From positions 1 through 5,095 of the forward strand of contig JBDRQW010000014.1 in NCBI GenBank assembly GCA_043826085.1: DNA of 5,095 bases, read 5' to 3'. Source of the DNA: CAXBYZ01 sp043826085. GTDB lineage: Bacteria; Patescibacteriota; Microgenomatia; UBA1400; CG1-02-47-37. Of this stretch, positions 4,239 to 5,095 are shown one piece after another. Under the pieces are notes generated by a model. That model did no database searches. It worked only from the letters and a program-made list of their open reading frames with translations, and was not told where the DNA came from. Position 1 is the stretch's first letter. Each line of letters opens with the position of its first letter. Position numbers and translations under genes: made by a program.

Positions 4239-5095
4239 ATGACAAAAAATCAAAACATTCCAATTAAATATCATTACAGCCCAAGAACCGAGGCCTCAAG
4301 ACTGCTTTTTACTGCCAAAAAACTGGCCACTTATCAATATCAAGCCCATCGATACATCATAGTTCCAAAATTACTAAAAAAATCCACCGCCAATCTTATC
4401 ATCTTCCCCAAACTAGCTTATGAATCCATTCCTGACTTTTGGCACCAAGTTAAATCTGTTGAACAAATAACTCCCCCACAAGCCCCCGAAAAACTTATTG
4501 CTAACACTGTTTATCTCTTTAACAATAACCATCTCTATCAAAACACCGACCCGATTATTAAAAAACTAAAAACCAAAATTAAAACTACCACTCCCCAATT
4601 CTTTGAAGACCTTTTCTCAATCATGCCAAAATCTAAAAACAACATCAAACAAATTAATCTCTACCTCACTAAAATCGGCTCGATTGCTTCCTTCAACCTC
4701 TTATCTCCCACCACCAAAACCATCAATATCTACCTCCGACTTGACCAACCTTTATCCACTTTTTACGAAAAAATAATTTCCAGTCTTATCCGCCACTGCC
4801 TTCAAATAAACTATAATTTTACTTGGACAGAAACCGAAGCCGCCAAAGACAGTCTTATTTTAAACACTAAACTTAAAAAATACTTCCCTAAATACCAATC
4901 TGTTCTTGCCAACACTCGTAATTATGAACTGGCCAAACTCCAAGAAGAAAGTCAAAAATATCTCAATACTTTAGGTTTAACCTCTCAAATTCCTTGGCAA
5001 ATTAAAAACAGACAAATTTTTTACCTTAAAAAATTAATAAAACACTTATCTTCTCAAGAAAAAAGCTTACTTAAACTCTTAGTAGAAAACTACAA
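4239..5095 (+). CDS. Divergent protein of unknown function, partial; possible winged-helix C-terminus
   Basis: This frame is open from the ATG at 4239 to the right edge: 285 codons and no stop, so the C-terminus is missing. The protein is Lys/Asn/Thr-rich, soluble in appearance, without a signal peptide or membrane helix. I recognise no catalytic motif; SLIRHCLQINY at about 182-192 sits where a helix with a metal-binding HxxxH might be, but the motif is absent. Residues 258-285, ending in HLSSQEKSLLKLLVENY, resemble the first helices of an OmpR-type winged-helix DNA-binding domain (the 'LTxxExxLLxLLxxN' start). The rest of that domain would lie beyond the window. It is transcribed away from the peptide operon from an overlapping promoter region, an arrangement common for regulators. 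An earlier ATG at 4231 stops after three codons. Confidence 0.8.
   Translation, partial: MTKNQNIPIKYHYSPRTEASRLLFTAKKLATYQYQAHRYIIVPKLLKKSTANLIIFPKLAYESIPDFWHQVKSVEQITPPQAPEKLIANTVYLFNNNHLYQNTDPIIKKLKTKIKTTTPQFFEDLFSIMPKSKNNIKQINLYLTKIGSIASFNLLSPTTKTINIYLRLDQPLSTFYEKIISSLIRHCLQINYNFTWTETEAAKDSLILNTKLKKYFPKYQSVLANTRNYELAKLQEESQKYLNTLGLTSQIPWQIKNRQIFYLKKLIKHLSSQEKSLLKLLVENY

Noticed and set aside
1..5095. CRISPR array, tRNA, rRNA, insertion sequence
   Set aside because: No regularly spaced repeats, no cloverleaf or rRNA-like sequence, and no transposase or terminal inverted repeats were seen; the palindromes found are isolated.

Overview
The window is AT-rich and compact, with short intergenic gaps, small membrane-anchored proteins starting MAKK, and genes crowded on one strand. 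This style fits a Candidate Phyla Radiation (Patescibacteria, perhaps Microgenomates-like) genome. That placement is inferred from style and protein flavour only; no rRNA or phylogenetic marker is present.

Layout: everything from 4165 down to 1 is read on the minus strand. First comes a 37-residue Cys-containing peptide gene (4165-4052) with a near-consensus Shine-Dalgarno. It is followed after 9 bases by a radical SAM/SPASM protein with a PqqD-like N-terminal domain (4042-2645). After 19 bases comes a protein with a plausible C39-like Gln/Cys/His/Asp peptidase set (2625-1726). Next are a membrane-anchored CPHC thioredoxin-fold protein (1641-1048) and a membrane-anchored protein with 12 cysteines in its external part (1004-435). 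After a 160-base gap with palindromes lies a MNT-type nucleotidyltransferase whose C-terminus is cut by the left edge (274-1). On the plus strand, a gene divergent from the peptide gene (4239 onward) is cut by the right edge; its role is unknown, though its last visible residues look like the start of a winged helix.

Working model: peptide, RRE-like domain fused to a radical SAM enzyme, and cysteine peptidase together have the architecture of a ribosomally made, post-translationally modified peptide (RiPP) or peptide-derived cofactor pathway, in the manner of PQQ or mycofactocin. The probable substrate has a C-x2-C-x2-C motif. The two following membrane proteins may be a separate extracytoplasmic disulfide pair or a downstream part of the same system. 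No transporter is seen in the window. The divergent and minus promoters overlap, so the plus gene could be a regulator, but this is inference.

Non-coding structure of note: a palindrome with core AAGGTTCGTAACCTT occurs once between genes (near 330) and once inside the SPASM-coding part of the radical SAM gene (near 2921). A separate 10-bp-arm palindrome lies between the CPHC and Cys-rich genes. Several genes have a TATAAT-like hexamer only 6-7 bases before the ATG, suggesting leaderless transcripts.
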